Part shown: positions 1 to 16,191 of the stretch, piece after piece
Layout of the letters: each line of letters starts with the position of its first letter
Position numbering within the stretch: position 1 is the first letter of the stretch
NCBI GenBank assembly: GCA_016946835.1
Contig: JACVTC010000022.1
Span: forward strand, 477,501 to 535,000
DNA length: 57,500 bases
Source: Neocallimastix lanati (nom. inval.)
Taxonomy: Eukaryota; Neocallimastigomycota; Neocallimastigomycetes; Neocallimastigales; Neocallimastigaceae
Reading direction: 5' to 3'
Notes under the pieces: model-generated
What the model saw: the letters and a program-made list of their open reading frames with translations, nothing else
What the model was told of the DNA's origin: nothing
The model's database searches: none
Position numbers and translations under genes: made by a program

Positions 1-1015
1 CATTATTGTTGACTATTAATGCCATTAATTTTTACTATTAAAAAGTAAAATAATAATAATAATAATAATATCATTTATATTATCATATTAATAATTTATC
101 ATATTATTAAATAATAATAAATTAATATTTATGTAAATATTTTATTTTGTTTCATTTTATTTTATTTTAATTTATTTTTTAATCTTTATTTTATATAATA
201 TAATATATATAGTTATTATTTATTAATATTTATTAATATTTATTAATATTTATTAATATTTATTATTATTATTTAATATTATTATTTATAATTATTTATA
301 ATTATTTCTTCTTCTTCTTCTTCTTATTATTATTATTATTATAGTTTATAATATATATTAGTATCATAGCTATTGATATTAACTTTATTAAATTTGTTTT
401 GAAGAAGGTTTCATTTTTTTTTTTTAATATGATTTAAAAATACTTTATTTTATTTTGTTTTATTATTGGGATAATATAGGATAATATATCAAAAATTATT
501 TAAGTGTTTTTAAAATAAAATAAAATAAAATAAAAAGATCAACCTTTATTAATAAGGAGTTTAATATAAATAGATTTAAAAATAGTATACTCTATCTATA
601 AATAATTTTACACTAATAAGCAGATAACGCATTTATTAATTGTTAAGAAATATATATATGGTTAAAAAAAATTATTTTTATAATTATTCCATTGTACCAA
701 AATTTTACCAATAAACTATATCATCATAATAAATAGAAAAATAAAATATATAATAATATAACATAAATAGGATAAATATATAAAAAAAATTAAAATGTCT
801 CCTTACTGATTAATAAATTTAATAATAGAAAAAAAATTAATTCAAAACTATTAATAAAAAAAATAATAATAGTTAATAGCAATAACAATAAAAAGTTTTA
901 AAATGATAAGTATTTTTAACCTATAATAACAATATTATAACAATATTCATATTATTTTTCTCAACTTTTTTTTTTTTTTATTTTTTTCTTTATTTAATTT
1001 TATTAAATTTAATAG

Positions 1016-1055
<40 letters not shown>

Positions 1056-1271
1056 AAAAGGATAATATATAAAATAATAATAATAAATAATAATAGTAAA
1101 AAGTGATTTTAATTTAAAGTTTATAATAATAAAAATAATTTCAATTTAAAGATAATAATGATTAAATATTAACAATAATAATTTATTCCTACAATAACAC
1201 AAATATATTAAAATTAATAAAGTTAAAAATATAAATTAAATAGAAATAAAAATAAAAATAAAAAATAGAAA

Positions 1272-1325
1272 ATTTATGTGATTCATGTACATGTATAATA
1301 ATATATATACATGAATTACATAAAT
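1272..1325. repeat. 18-bp inverted repeat (potential hairpin)
   Basis: The left arm (1272-1289) and right arm (1308-1325) are reverse complements at 17 of 18 positions, around an 18-base spacer. The arms contain TTCATGTA/TACATGAA, so this is not a trivial AT palindrome. It could form a cruciform or RNA hairpin, or be the remnant of a small inverted-repeat element. Confidence 0.6.
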
Positions 1326-1663
1326 ATTATAATTAATAAAAAATAAAATAAATTAAAAAAATTTAAAAATGAAAGCTCTCTATCTCTCTCTCTATCTATA
1401 TGGGTGTTAAAAGAAGAATGATAAGCAATGATGGAATATTATGTTAATTTAGTATGGATGATTTTTTTTTATTTCATTTCATTTTATTTAATTTTTAATA
1501 TACTCTATGTTTTTTTTAAAAAAAAAAAAAAATTGAAAAAATGTTATATATTATATATTTTATATATTAAATGTTTTATATTTTTTATGTATTATATTAT
1601 ATGTTATATATGTTATATATTTTATATTTATATGTTATATATGTTATATTATTTAAAGCATAA

Positions 1664-1703
<40 letters not shown>

Positions 1704-2041
1704 ATTATTCATAGTTTTATTTTTTAATAATTTAAATATTTTTATTTTATATTGATATATTTTAAAAATTATTTTTTTTTTTTTAAATTATGATAAATAT
1801 CAATATGCATAAAAATAATATAAATAAAAAAAGAATATATATATGTTTTTTTTTATTAGTTTTATAAGGATAATGATTCAATTCATAATATTTCATTTCA
1901 TTTTATTAAAATAATCACTTTCATTTTAAATGATAAATTTTCTTTATTTTTTCTTCATATTTTTAATTATTAATTTTTTAATAAATTAAAAAAAAAAATT
2001 TTTTTTATTTTTATTTTTAATTATATTCTATACAAAAATGG

Positions 2042-2077
<36 letters not shown>

Positions 2078-2920
2078 AGAAATTAATTAATTAATATTTA
2101 TTTTTAATTTTTATTATTGATTTTTATTTGTTAGTGACTTGTTTCAAATCATCGAAGGGATAATTTAATTTGTAAAAAGATTATTTTAACTATTATTATT
2201 TTTTATTTTTATTTTTATCTTATTTTATTTTATTTTTATTTTCTATATTATACATTTATTTATATCTTATTTTTTTTTTTCCAGATATAATAAAAATTTA
2301 TTATCTATATATTATATATATTATATTTTACATATACTTTTTATAAAAATGTTTTTATCTTTATCATTTTTTAATAAATTTGTAGAATAAAATTAAATAT
2401 TATATATAATAAATTTATAATATTAATAATAATAATAAAAATGAATGAATAAATAAATAAATCTTTAAATATAAAATATTTAAAATATTTAATTATAAAA
2501 ATAAAAAAATGTGTAATATATTTTTCTTTATTATTATTATTATTTTTTATCGTACCTAATATTGATTTCTAAATAATAATATGAACATATTACTAAGACA
2601 AAGAAAAATAAAATTAAAAATAAATGGTGAAATAAAATGAAACCGAAATATTTAGTAACAGTATTTTATTAAATATTATAAAATAAAGTAAAAATAAAAA
2701 TAAATAAAAAAAAAAAAAAAAAATAGATTAGATATAAAATAAAGTAAAAATAAAAAAAAAATAAAAAAAAAAAAAATAGATAGATATAAAGTTTATTTGA
2801 TATTTAAATTCCAATCGTATGATTTATCAAGTTATTCTCTATAATATTTATATTAAAAATTAAAACTATATAAAATTTGTTGGTTCATTTAGTTCTTGTT
2901 AAAATAGTTGATGTATTATA

Positions 2921-3036
2921 ATATTTTATTTTATTTTATTCAATCTATACTTTATATTCATATTCTATTATTTATTTTATTTTATTTTATTCAATCTGTA
3001 CTTTATATTCATATTCTACTATTTATTTTATTTTAT
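2921..3036. repeat. 51-bp tandem duplication
   Basis: A unit containing CAATCTATACTTTATATTCA recurs 51 bases downstream with only a few differences (CAATCTGTACTTTATATTCA), between TTTTA-rich segments. This is a simple local duplication with no coding content. Confidence 0.7.
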
Positions 3037-3879
3037 GTATAGGATTGTTATTATTTTTATTAATTTCAAAAAAAAAAAATATAAATAAAACTAAAAAAAT
3101 TTTTTTGAATTTTTTTTTTTTTAATTAATAACATTAGAGTTTAAATTTTATAATAATCAATTTTTTTATATTTTTTCTTATTTTTTTTTTTTTTTTATAT
3201 TTTATCTTATCATTCTTTAATTTATCAATTAAATAGTTAAAATATAAAGTTTAATTGTTAATATAGTCAAAAAACATTTTTATTCATTTCTTAAAATAAA
3301 AAAAAATAAATATATATTTATATTTTAGCAATAAAGAATAATATTTAAAAGAAATAAAAAAAAAATGAAATTTTGAAGAAAAGGCAATGTTTAAAAGAAA
3401 TAAAAAGGTAATATATAAAAGAAAATGGTAATATATAAATGAAAAATAAAAAGATAATATTTAAATGAAAAAAATTATTTCATATTAAATATGAATATTA
3501 TTTGAAATGATTTTAATAATTTATTTATTGTATATAGATATATTAATATTAATAATCTTTAATGTTTCCAAAATAAAGATTTGGTTATTTTAACTTTTAT
3601 TATTTGAATATATTTATAAATTTATATCCATTTATTAAATATAAATAAACTATATTTATATATAAACTTTATATTATTTTAAAAAATATATATATATTTA
3701 TATAATTTATATATATAAATAAAATATGTAAAATTTATATAGATTTAATATAAATTTATTAATTATTTATATTGTGATTTATTGAAAAATGTCATGTTTA
3801 TTTACTTTTATATATAATTTAATATAAATTAATATATTAATATATATAAATTTTGAATGTGTTTGCATTTATTAATAAA

Positions 3880-4000
3880 ATTAAAATATTCTTTATAAAA
3901 TAAAATATTCTTTATAAATTAAAATATTCTTTAATAATAAAATATTCTTGATAAATTATAATATTCTTTAATAATAAAATATTCTTTAAAAATTGAAATA
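3880..4000. repeat. Degenerate short tandem repeat (AAAATATTCTTTA-type)
   Basis: The core AAATATTCTT occurs about six times at spacings of roughly 18-25 bases, with variable A/T filler. No function can be assigned. Confidence 0.6.
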
Positions 4001-4751
4001 TTTAAATAAAAGTCAATAAACTTTATACTTATTTGCTATATATTTTCTTTTATTTATATATAAATATATAATAAAGAAAATACGACGACACATTACAAAA
4101 GCAAAAAAATAAAGGACGCCTAAATTTATATAAAATCTCATAACATAAAAATGATACTAAAATAGGCAAAAATATATATATATATTTTTTATCTTTTGAT
4201 TAAAATTGATGTGTATATATTAGAATACACTTATTCAATAAATAAATAAATAAATATGAATTCTTTTTTTTTTATTAGGAAAATTAAAAGTTTAAATTTT
4301 TTTTTAATTTATTTTATTTTCCAAATGAAATTTTAAATAAATTAATGTGTAACATAAATTATACTTTATCACAATATTATTGCTCATATATTAATTATAT
4401 TAATAATATATTAAATGTTCTATAATTAATAAATATATTACAATATAATTTATATGTATTTTATATATTTATTTTATATATTTATAATATATTTCAATAT
4501 AAAATAAAAATAAATAATAAAAAAAAAAAAAAAAAGGAAAATTGAAAATATCCAAATTTCCACTGCATTAATTAATTAAAAATAAAGGACAAAAAAAAAA
4601 TAAAAAAAAAAAAAAAAATACACAAAATATAAATATATATACATAAAAATATAAAAATATAAAAATATTTAAACTGTTCTATTCTATCTAATACTATTAA
4701 TAATAAAATAAATATTTAATATCTTTTTTATTTTTAATATCTTTTTAATAC

Positions 4752-4782
<31 letters not shown>

Positions 4783-5291
4783 TAAATAAATGGGAATTGA
4801 AAAAATAAAAATAAATAAATAAAAAAAAAAAGATATATAATTTATGATTTATGATTTATGGAAGAGTTAATATTAAAGCATATCTATTTATTATTTATTA
4901 TTTAGGATTAAAAAAATGAAATAGCTCCTATAATAATAACAAAATAAATAAAGGGATATAAAATAAAATTTTATTATTCCGGATAAAAAAATAAAATTGA
5001 AACTTTTTTTTTACTATTATTATTATTATTATTATTTATTATTATTGGAATAGTTATTTTATTAAAATTTTTAAGGAATACTTTTTATTTTACCTTAATT
5101 TATTTATTGTATATTTTTTTATTTTAAATAATTATTTATTTATCCACAATTAACTTTTTAAATGACTTTTCTTATATATATATAAATAGAATTATTAAAT
5201 GATCTTAAAATAATAGGAATAATAATAACTTTATTATTAATGCTACATGATTGATTATTGTTGCTATTGTTATTGAAACTGTCATCTTTTT

Positions 5292-5342
<51 letters not shown>

Positions 5343-8300
5343 TATTTGTTTTTTATAATTACATTGTTCATTATTATTAAAAAAAATAAAAATTAAAAAT
5401 GATATTAATTATATTTAATATGATTAAGTTTTATCATTCGAAACTTTTTGATATCCATTTAACCTCTAAATTATTATTAAATAATTTATCATTATTTTAG
5501 TACTACTCTAAAAAAAAATAATGAACCTTTTTTTTTTTCCTTTTACCAATAGTAAATTTCCAATAAAAATAATCATTTCATAATTTATGAGTCAAAAAAA
5601 AAAAAAAAAAGATTCATATTAAAAAATAATATATATATTATTATATAAAAACAATAATAAAATAGTAATTATTATGAATAATAGTAATATTATTAACATA
5701 TCAATAATATTATTATCATTATTGATAAATTATATCAAATAATATAAAAATTTTTTTTTTTTTAAAAGAATAAAATCTAATTTCATAATCAAATTTTTCC
5801 TATTTTTACTTTATTTTATATTTTTATTTTGTGTTGATGTCAAATTTTAATTTTAATTCGTTTTTTAATTTATAATTAAAATAAAAAAATAATTAAAATA
5901 AATAAATAATAAAAATATATTTTATTATTATACATTATTTATATATTTTTTAATTTCATTATTACACTATTTCTATAATTATTATTATTATTATTATGTA
6001 TTATAATTACACAAAAATATTTATTATTAACAAATTAAAAAATATATATATATTATTTATTATTATTTTAATAATGATTATAATATCTTTTTTCATTTTA
6101 TTTTTTTTTTTTAATTATTATTAAATTTAATGCATTAAAATAGTTTTAAAGTACTATTATTATTATTATTATTGAGATTCTATTTATTCCTGATTAATGT
6201 TTTAAGATTAATTTATTTTCTTTGGTTAGTTGGTTGGTTTTCTTTTTTGCTATTGTGTAATTTATTTTTTAATATATATTAAATGAATAAACATAAACAT
6301 AATTAGTAAACATAAACAAATATTAATAAATAAAATAAATAATAATAAATAGTAATACATAGTAATAAATGAATAAAATAAAAATAAAACACTATTAATG
6401 AAAAATTATTAATATATAGAGATTTCTATTCAAAATGAAAAAAAAAAAATTGTATAAAAAAGCTACTCATTATTATTTAGGTATTAATGATTTAATTATG
6501 TTTATTTAACTATCCATTGATCTAGGTTGACTTTTCACATAATAAAAAAAAATAAAGTGTGGATTTATTAATTAATTATAGTATATATATTTATAATTAT
6601 TATAAAAAATAGTTACAATAAAATAAAAAATTTTTTTTTCTTTGGTTTTTTTTTTATTACTTAGAAGTATTAATGAAAACCAATAGTTTATTATTTAATA
6701 ATTATTATTTATAGAATTATATATAGAAACTATTTAATATAAACTTTAAATGATTTATTTGCTTTATTGGAAATCAATTGACCTTCATATATATTATTTA
6801 ATATAGTTGCTATTGATTCTGTTGAATATAATAATGAAATTACTAAATCATAAAAAAAAAAAAACAAAATTAAATTTCTAACAATTATATGTTATTTAAA
6901 TAAATAAATAGATAAATAAATATATATATAAGTAAATAAATATATTCAAGCAAGTAAATAAATTTATTTATAATTGCTTTTAAAATACTAAATATATAAA
7001 TATATATTAAATATTTTATTCTAGTTTATTAATAATATATTATAGAATAAATTAAAATAAAAATTACCACTCTTTTATTATTATTATTATTATTAATTTA
7101 TTTATTTATTTATTTATTTATTTCAATTGAAATGAAATGAACTTTATTCATTATAAAAAAAATTTTAATATTAATTATATTAATTATTTCAATAAATCAA
7201 CCTATGAAATTCTATTTAATTCCTTATCTAATTTATTATAATTTTCTTTTTCATTAATAAATAAATAGAAATAAATTTATTATAAATATATATAATTTAT
7301 ATATAAAGGTATATAAAAAGTATATATATATTTTTTATACTTTTTTTTATTTTATATATATATTAATATATTATTTAGTCCATTTTCCAAAAATGAACTT
7401 TAATTTCTTTTTTAAATACATTTATTATAATATAAAATTTTTTAATTTTATTATTTAATATTTAATATTTATTTTTTTAATATTATGATTTTTTTTTTAT
7501 TTCTTTTTTTATATTGATAATGAATCAATAAATAAAATCAATTCCTATATAAATAAAAAAATTTATTTTAATAAATAAATAGAATCAAATAATATATAAA
7601 TAAAAAATTTATTTTAAAGTTTGAATAATTTAATATGTATTCATTTTAAATTAAAATTCCATTGACCTATATATTACCAATAGAATGAATAAATCTTATT
7701 TTATATTAAAAAATAAATTAAACTAAATGAAATAAAATCCTTTCTTTTTTTTCTTTTTTTTTTTTTTTGGTTTTTAAAATCAACCTTTTTTTTTTTATGA
7801 CATAAAACTTATTTGTTTATATTAGTATTAATATATTATGTAATTCAATAGAATATATATTTTCTTATATTAAGCTTATTTATTATAAATTTAATATTCA
7901 TTTGTGATTAATTTATTTACCTTTAATAATTGATGAAATGAATAATTAAAAAAATTAAAAATCAAATTTAATAGTAAACTTTATTTACTATTAAAATGAT
8001 TATTTATATTTTTATATTAAATAAAGTTTACTATATATTTTTTTTTGTTTTTTGTTTTTTGTTTTATTCATATTTTATTTTCAAAAAAAAAAGCCTTTAA
8101 TTTGTTTTGTTTTTTTATTTATATTTTATTTTATTTTATTTATTTGTTTGTTTGTTTATTTTTTTTCTATTTGTAAAAGATATTCAATGAACACAGTATA
8201 TCTAATAATAAATATATTTTACCTGTATGGAACAAATGATAAAGGTAATAGAAGCAACAATAAATTAATAATAAAAATAAAAACTTCAATAAAAATAATA

Positions 8301-8912
8301 ATAAAAAAAAATGAAAAAAATGTCAATAACACATAAAATAATATTTTAATATTAAAAATATAGAGTTATATTACATAATAAAATAAAATAAAAATTAAAA
8401 AGAATAGAAGAGACTATTGTTAAATATACAATTGAATATAGTTTTCATATATTAAATGAATGTTTTAAAATAAAATAAATTTAATATAAATTAATTATAA
8501 TATATTAAATTAATAATGAAATAATAAATTTTAATATGAAATTATAATTATTTTGATTTATAAAAATATATTATTTTATAGATTATTAATTATTTTATAT
8601 TATTTTATATATTACAGATTAAAGTTTATCCTATATTATTTTTATATTATTATATTATATACAAAAAATAAAAAAAAAATACATTTTTATATAAATTTAT
8701 GCTATACTTTCATATTTCAATTGTGATATGATATAATTATCATCTTATTTTATTATTATTATGATTATGATTATTATTATGATTATTATTGATTATGATT
8801 ATTAATTATTATTATTAAATAATAATCATTAATATTAAGAATTAAATAACTATAATTAAATAATTAAATTATATTGGTTTTTGTTGAAATATGTGGGGTT
8901 AATATAATTAGT

Positions 8913-8943
8913 AATACTACTTTTATTGAATAAAAGTGGTATT
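8913..8943. repeat. Short palindrome, AATACTACTTTTAT arms
   Basis: A 14-base arm (8913-8926) and its near-complement (8930-8943) are separated by 3 bases, with a single G-T-type mismatch. The same core, AATACTACTTTT, forms another hairpin at about 54,021-54,059, which suggests a dispersed palindromic family. Two copies are too few to define an element. Confidence 0.5.
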
Positions 8944-11836
8944 ATTTAATTTGAAAGATATGAAAACCCTTACAAAATAGAATTTTATATGAGAATGTCA
9001 TTCAATAATAGGATGATTGTTTTTTCTTTTTCTCTGTTATTATTTATTATATATAATATATATAATTTAATGAAAAAAAATTATTAAAATAATAAATAAT
9101 AAATAATAAATAATAAATAATAAATAAATAATAAATAATAAAATAAATAATAAATAATTAATAATAAATAACTAATAAATAATAAATAATAAATAAATAT
9201 TAAATATTAAATGAATTATTAATTCATCGTCACTAAATAGTCAAATGTATATAAATATATATATTAAATTTTATATAAATCATAATCATAATCATTAGAA
9301 TTTCTTATATGAATAAATGGAAAGATTATGAAAAAAATAAAATAATAATAATAATATTAATAATAATAATAATATTAATATTTAAATTAAAATTAATAAT
9401 AATAATATAAATATAAATATAAATAAAATTAAATAAAAAATAAAATTATATATATTTATTAAGTTTATTAGTAATATAATAACAAAATTTCAAAAAATAA
9501 AATAAAAAATCAATTAAAATAATTAGTTAATATATATATTATATATATATTATGTTTATATTGTGTAATATATAAATTTTATATTATATGTTTTTGGTTT
9601 TTTTGTTTTTGTTTTTTTCTTTTATTTTTTTATATATCATTCTTTTATCTTTCTTTTTTTTTTTTTTTTTTTTTTTTTATTATGTAAGTTTAAAAAAATA
9701 ATAATAATAAATAAAGAGATCTAGAAATTAAAAAAAAAAAAAAAAAATAGAAAGATAAATATTATATTTGTAATATAAATTAAACTGAAAAAAAGCAAAG
9801 AAGAAATATAAATAGTTTGATCAAAATTATAATAAATAAATTAGATAAAGATAATATTTAAATAAAAATCTAAAAAAAAATAAATTAATAAATAAATAAA
9901 AATAAAAATAAACAAAAAATCAATTAATTCAATAAACTCAAATAAATCATTATTTTTTAAATCGCACTTTTTATTTATTTAAAAAATATAAAGTAAATTT
10001 TATATATATATAATTTTTATTATATTCTTTTTTTATAACACTTCTATAAATTTATATTATAATATAATTATATATTTATTTTTAAACTAGTAAAAAAAAA
10101 AAAAAAAAAAAAAAACAGTAAATTATTCTCCCTATTTATTTATATATATAGTTATATTTATTGATGAAAAAAAAGGATTAAAAAAAAGTTTAAGAAAGAA
10201 AAAGAGAAAAAGAGTTAAAATATTAAACCATATTCTAACATCTAAATATTATAATTCTTAGTTTTTTATTTATTTATTTATTTGATATAAATTCAATGAT
10301 TATATTAAAAATATTAAAATATATGAAATAAAATAGTAAATATTCAAAAGTTCGGTTTAAAATATTGATTATGAAATAATTGAAAAAAATAATAATAGTT
10401 TAATAATAAAAAAAAAGGGAGAGATAATAGTAGATGATGATTACTTTAAAAAAAAAAAAATTTATAAACTTTTTTCAATAGTAATAAAAATATTTGTATT
10501 AACTTTTTAATTTTATTATTATGTTTAAATTTTATTTTATACATATATTATTATTATTTAAAAGGCAATGTTTGCTATGGCAATTCAATTGAAATAGTAT
10601 TAAATAAACATTACTTCTTATTCATAGAACATTTGAAACACCAAACAATAATACAGCGTAAAATAAATATTTTTATAAATATTCAACAACAATAACTTTT
10701 TTTTCTTTTTTTTCAAAAAAAAAATATATTTTAAAACTTCAAAATTTTATGAATTTTAAAATATAACAAAAAAAAAGAAAAAAAATCATCAATACAACCA
10801 TAAAATATCATTATACTCATTAATAAAGAAAAAAACAAACAATTGTTTTTTTATTTTATAAAATAAAATAAGGGAGTTGATTTTTTTTAATTTTATTATA
10901 TTATAATTATTTACACCATATAGAGCAATTCACTTTTTGGAGTATCATTTATCAATTAAGATATATTAAAAATTATTATATTTTACATTCATTTCCAAAT
11001 TTTGTAAAATAAAAAATATAACAGTATATTACCAATTATTGTCAAATTTTAAAAAAGTTTTACAATAATATTATAGTAAATATTTTTTTTATAAATAAAA
11101 AAAAAGTAAAAAAATATTTTTCTTAATTTTTTTTCTTGTAATAAAAATTATATAAAAAAAATATTACTTGTAAAAGTATTAATTATTTACAAAAGGAAGA
11201 AAAAAAACTTTATACTATATTAAAAATATAATCATTTATTATTATTTTAAATATAATTATTAAAAAAAAAATACCATCTCTATCTGTATAAAAACAAAAA
11301 CAATATTTTTTTATTAAAATTAATTTAATATCAAAGAAATTTACAAAATAAAATTAAATACTTTTATTATTATTAGATATTCCAATACCATAGTTATACA
11401 AATAAAAATTCATTTTTGTGAATTATAGTAGTTTCCTTTTTTTTAGGAAAAAAAATATTTATTAAAAAAAAAAGAGAAATTATTATTATTTTATTATCAA
11501 TATAATATATATATTTATATTATTTTACAAAAAGAAAAAAAATCAATTCACTTCTTTATTTATCAATATCCTAAATAAAGCATATTTAAGAAGAGTAAAA
11601 TATAAAGTAAGTTACAGGCTTAATGTTTATATAATTAATTTGTATCAAAAATTAAATATATTAAAAAAATAAAAATATTTAATCATTTTCTTTTTTTTTT
11701 AATATATATATATAATTATAATATACATTATAAAAATAGGTTATCAATAGATTTAAAAAAAAAACTATCTTTTTTTTTTTTATTAAACTTATTAATTTAA
11801 TATAGAGTATTTAATAATAAATAAAATAAAACTAAA

Positions 11837-13485
11837 ATGGGATTGTGTATGTCAAGTGAAGAGCGTGAAAGTCGTTTAAGATCATCGCTTATCGATAAAT
11901 CGCTCGAAGATGAAAATAAAAGATTAAAAAAGGAATGTAAAATTTTACTTTTAGGTGCAGGTGAATCTGGAAAATCTACTATTGTAAAACAAATGAAAAT
12001 TATACATCAAAATGGTTTTACACAACAAGAATTAGAAAGTTATAAACCGACCATTGTAAAAAATACCATAGATAGTTTCTATGCTCTTTTATTCTATGTA
12101 AAACGTATGGGAATACAATTTAGTGATCCAAAAGTAGAGGTAATAGAAAAAAAAAATGAGGCAATTAAAGAAAAAAGATATATATATAATAAAAATTAAT
12201 ATATATATGAAATAAATAGTTCATTAAATTTATGAATAATTATATTAATAATAATTCTTTCAATTTTTTTTTTTAAAAAAAATAATAATATAAAATTTTA
12301 TATAGATGTTAGCTGAAAATCTACGAAACAATAAACCTGAAAATGATCATACCTTTTTTATGACTCAAGAAATGGCTTCAAATATTGATATAATATGGAA
12401 TGATGATCAAATTCCAACAATTATGGATATATGTATGGACAACCCTCGACAATATTATCTTATGGATTCAGCACCTTAGTAAGTTTCCCAATCGTATATA
12501 AAACATAAAAATAAAATAAAATAAAATATGAAAAAAAATTTTTTTTAAAATATTTATAAATTTTTTTAAAATATTTATAAATTTATATAAAATATTTATA
12601 AATATAATAATATATATATTATTTAATAGTTTCTTTTCGAATGTAAGAAGAATAGGAGCACCAGATTATATTCCAAAAGACCAAGATGTTCTTAGAGCTC
12701 GTACAAAGACTACCGGTATATCAGAAACTAGATTTAATATGGGTCAATTAAGTATACAGTAAGTTAATAATATAATTTAAATATATATATTAAATAAAAT
12801 TAAAGTAAATGAGTAAAATAAAAAATATTATTTATAAAATAATAAACTAAAGAATTTTTTTATTTTTATATTTATTAAAAAAAAATAGTATGTTTGATGT
12901 AGGAGGTCAAAGATCGGAAAGAAGAAAATGGATTCAGTAAGTTTAAGATAATAAATAAACATAAATATAAATTTAAATTAAAAAAGAAAAAAAAAATAGT
13001 TGAAATATCAGATAAGAATATATTATAAAAATTATATAATATATATTATAATTTATTTATAGTAATAATAATAAATATTAAATTTTAAAAATAAAAAATT
13101 TTTTATTTATATATTATTTATTATTTTATAATAGCTGTTTTGAAGCTGTAACTTCTATTATTTTCTGTGTTGCCTTAAGTGAATACGATCAAATTCTTTT
13201 GGAAGAAGCTAGTCAAAATAGAATGGCTGAAAGTTTAACTCTTTTTGAATCTGTTATTAACAGTCGTTGGTTCTATCGTACCTCTATTATACTGTTCTTA
13301 AATAAAATTGATTTATTTAAAATAAAATTAAAAAAAGTGGTAAGTATTATTTTCGCAGAATTAAAAAAATACATTTTTTTTTAAAAAAAAAAGTAAATCA
13401 TTGAATAAATAAAAATAATAATAATAATAATAAAGAAATAATAATAAAAAAGAAATAATAAATAATATTTAAATATAATATATAA

Positions 13486-13519
<34 letters not shown>

Positions 13520-14389
13520 ATACTAATTAAAGTTTTTATTTTTTTTTTTTTTTAAATCTTTTTAAAATATTGATAGCCATTAGAAAGGTATTTCCCAGAA
13601 TATACTGGTGGTCCAGATATAAATAAAGCTTCTAAATTTATCTTATGGAGGTTTACACAAACTAATAGAGCTAAATTAAATATATATCCACAGTAAGTTT
13701 TAAAAAAAAAAAAATTTTTTTTTTGAATTAATAGAAAGAATAAAAATAATTATGAAAAAAAATATGTATATATATTTATAAATATATAAATTTAATTTTA
13801 AAAATTTAATAGATATTCTTACAATATTTATATATATATATTTTTTTAAAAAAAAAATAATTATTATTAATAAATATTCTTGCAATATTTATATATTTTT
13901 TTAAAAAAATTATTAATAATTATTCTTAAAATATTTATATATTTTTTTAAAAAAAAAAAAATTATTAATAAATATTCTTACAATATTTATATATTTTTTA
14001 AAAAAAATAATTATTATTAATAGTTTAACACAAGCAACAGATACCTCAAATGTAAGTACTGAGATAAATATATATATAATCTTTAATAAAAATAATTATA
14101 ATAATAATAATAATTTTTAAAATAATAAATTTTAATAAATATAATATATTTTTTTAAATAAAATAGATTCTTTTAGTATTTGCTGCAGTAAAAGTTACTA
14201 TTCTTAAAAATGCTTTATTAGATTCTGTAAGTTTAAAAATAAATATTTATTGAACTTTTTTTTTTTTTTACTTTCTTTCATTTATAATTTATTTAATTTA
14301 AATTATTTATATATTCATATTATATACTAATTTTTTTTTTTTTTTAAAATATAAAAACAATTAAAATCTTTTAATAGGGCATTATGTAA
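11837..14389 (+). CDS. Heterotrimeric G-protein alpha subunit, nine exons
   Basis: This encodes a GTP-binding alpha subunit that relays signals from membrane receptors. My exons are 11837-12139, 12306-12478, 12630-12758, 12889-12936, 13135-13339, 13577-13692, 14024-14051, 14167-14226 and 14378-14389. They join in frame to 357 residues, the usual size for the family. All junctions are GT...TAG. The start MGLCMSS carries the family's Gly2 myristoylation and Cys4 palmitoylation signals. GAGESGKST (about residues 40-48) is the P-loop. Switch I has [10 protein letters not shown] with the catalytic Arg, switch II has [12 protein letters not shown] with the catalytic Gln, NKID binds guanine, and QATDTSN is the TCAT-type loop. 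The protein ends LLDSGIM, which lacks the Cys at position -4 seen in Gi-type subunits. It is most like fungal G-alpha proteins, and I cannot assign the subgroup. The frame 11837-12199 overruns the first donor and should not be taken as the protein. Confidence 0.93.
13807..14023 (+). repeat. About 60-bp tandem repeat inside G-alpha intron 6
   Basis: Four imperfect copies of a unit containing ATATTCTTACAATATTTATATAT, a T/A run and AATAATTATTATTAATA are present. The last copy ends exactly at the 3' splice site (TTATTAATAG). The other copies end in similar AT-rich sequence but mostly continue AATAAATATTC instead of TAG. This looks like local expansion of the 3' end of the intron. Confidence 0.6.
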
Positions 14390-15553
<1,164 letters not shown>

Positions 15554-15574
<21 letters not shown>

Positions 15575-15616
15575 CTTTTTATTATTATTATTATTATTAT
15601 CATTAAAAATACAATC

Positions 15617-15674
<58 letters not shown>

Positions 15675-15889
15675 AAATACAATCTTTTTATTATTATTAT
15701 TATTATTATTATTAAAAATACAATCTTTTTATTATTATTATTATTATTATTATTAAAAATACAATCTTTTTATTATTATTATTATTATTATTATTAAAAA
15801 TACAATCTTTTTATTATTATTATTATTATTATTATTAAAAATACAATCTTTTTATTATTATTATTATTATTATTATTAAAAATACAATC

Positions 15890-15932
<43 letters not shown>

Positions 15933-15942
15933 AAATACAATC

Positions 15943-15997
<55 letters not shown>
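15554..15997 (+). repeat. Compound minisatellite array 1: 17-bp motif in (ATT)n
   Basis: About nine copies of AAAAATACAATCTTTTT are separated by (ATT)n spacers. Many units are close to 41 bp, and the spacer length varies. The motif has complementary A5/T5 ends around TACAATC. The same array family lies at 17,920-18,822 and 19,087-19,543, and in reverse orientation at 30,225-30,690 and 41,385-41,815. Confidence 0.9.
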
Positions 15998-15998
<1 letters not shown>

Positions 15999-16143
15999 AA
16001 AACAACAAAGCACCCAGCCCCAATGGTATCCCGATTGAATTCTACAAAACTCTTTTTTGCAATGATTATTACTAGAAACACATCCTGCCGCTGGAAAGTG
16101 TCTTAAATTGATATATAATAAAATATGGAATAGGTCTATGTTT

Positions 16144-16191
<48 letters not shown>

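Larger units (their letters stand above)
1..11836. other. Gene-free AT-rich region upstream of the G-alpha gene
   Basis: I see no coding region here. The sequence is almost entirely A/T, with long poly(A) and poly(T) tracts (for example about 1016-1053, 2047-2075 and 9657-9680) and short tandem repeats such as (TTTA)n at about 5287-5343. The only long frames are simple-sequence translations rich in Lys, Phe, Tyr and Ile with no recognisable domain. The last few hundred bases presumably include the G-alpha promoter and 5' UTR, but I cannot define a site. Confidence 0.75.

Noticed and set aside
1428-1727. 99-codon Tyr/Ile/Lys frame
   Set aside because: Simple-sequence frame with poly(Lys) from an A run. 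No domain, and no splice partner.
8052-8336. 94-codon Phe/Ile/Asn frame
   Set aside because: Low-complexity A/T translation. No homology recognised and no matching composition shift.
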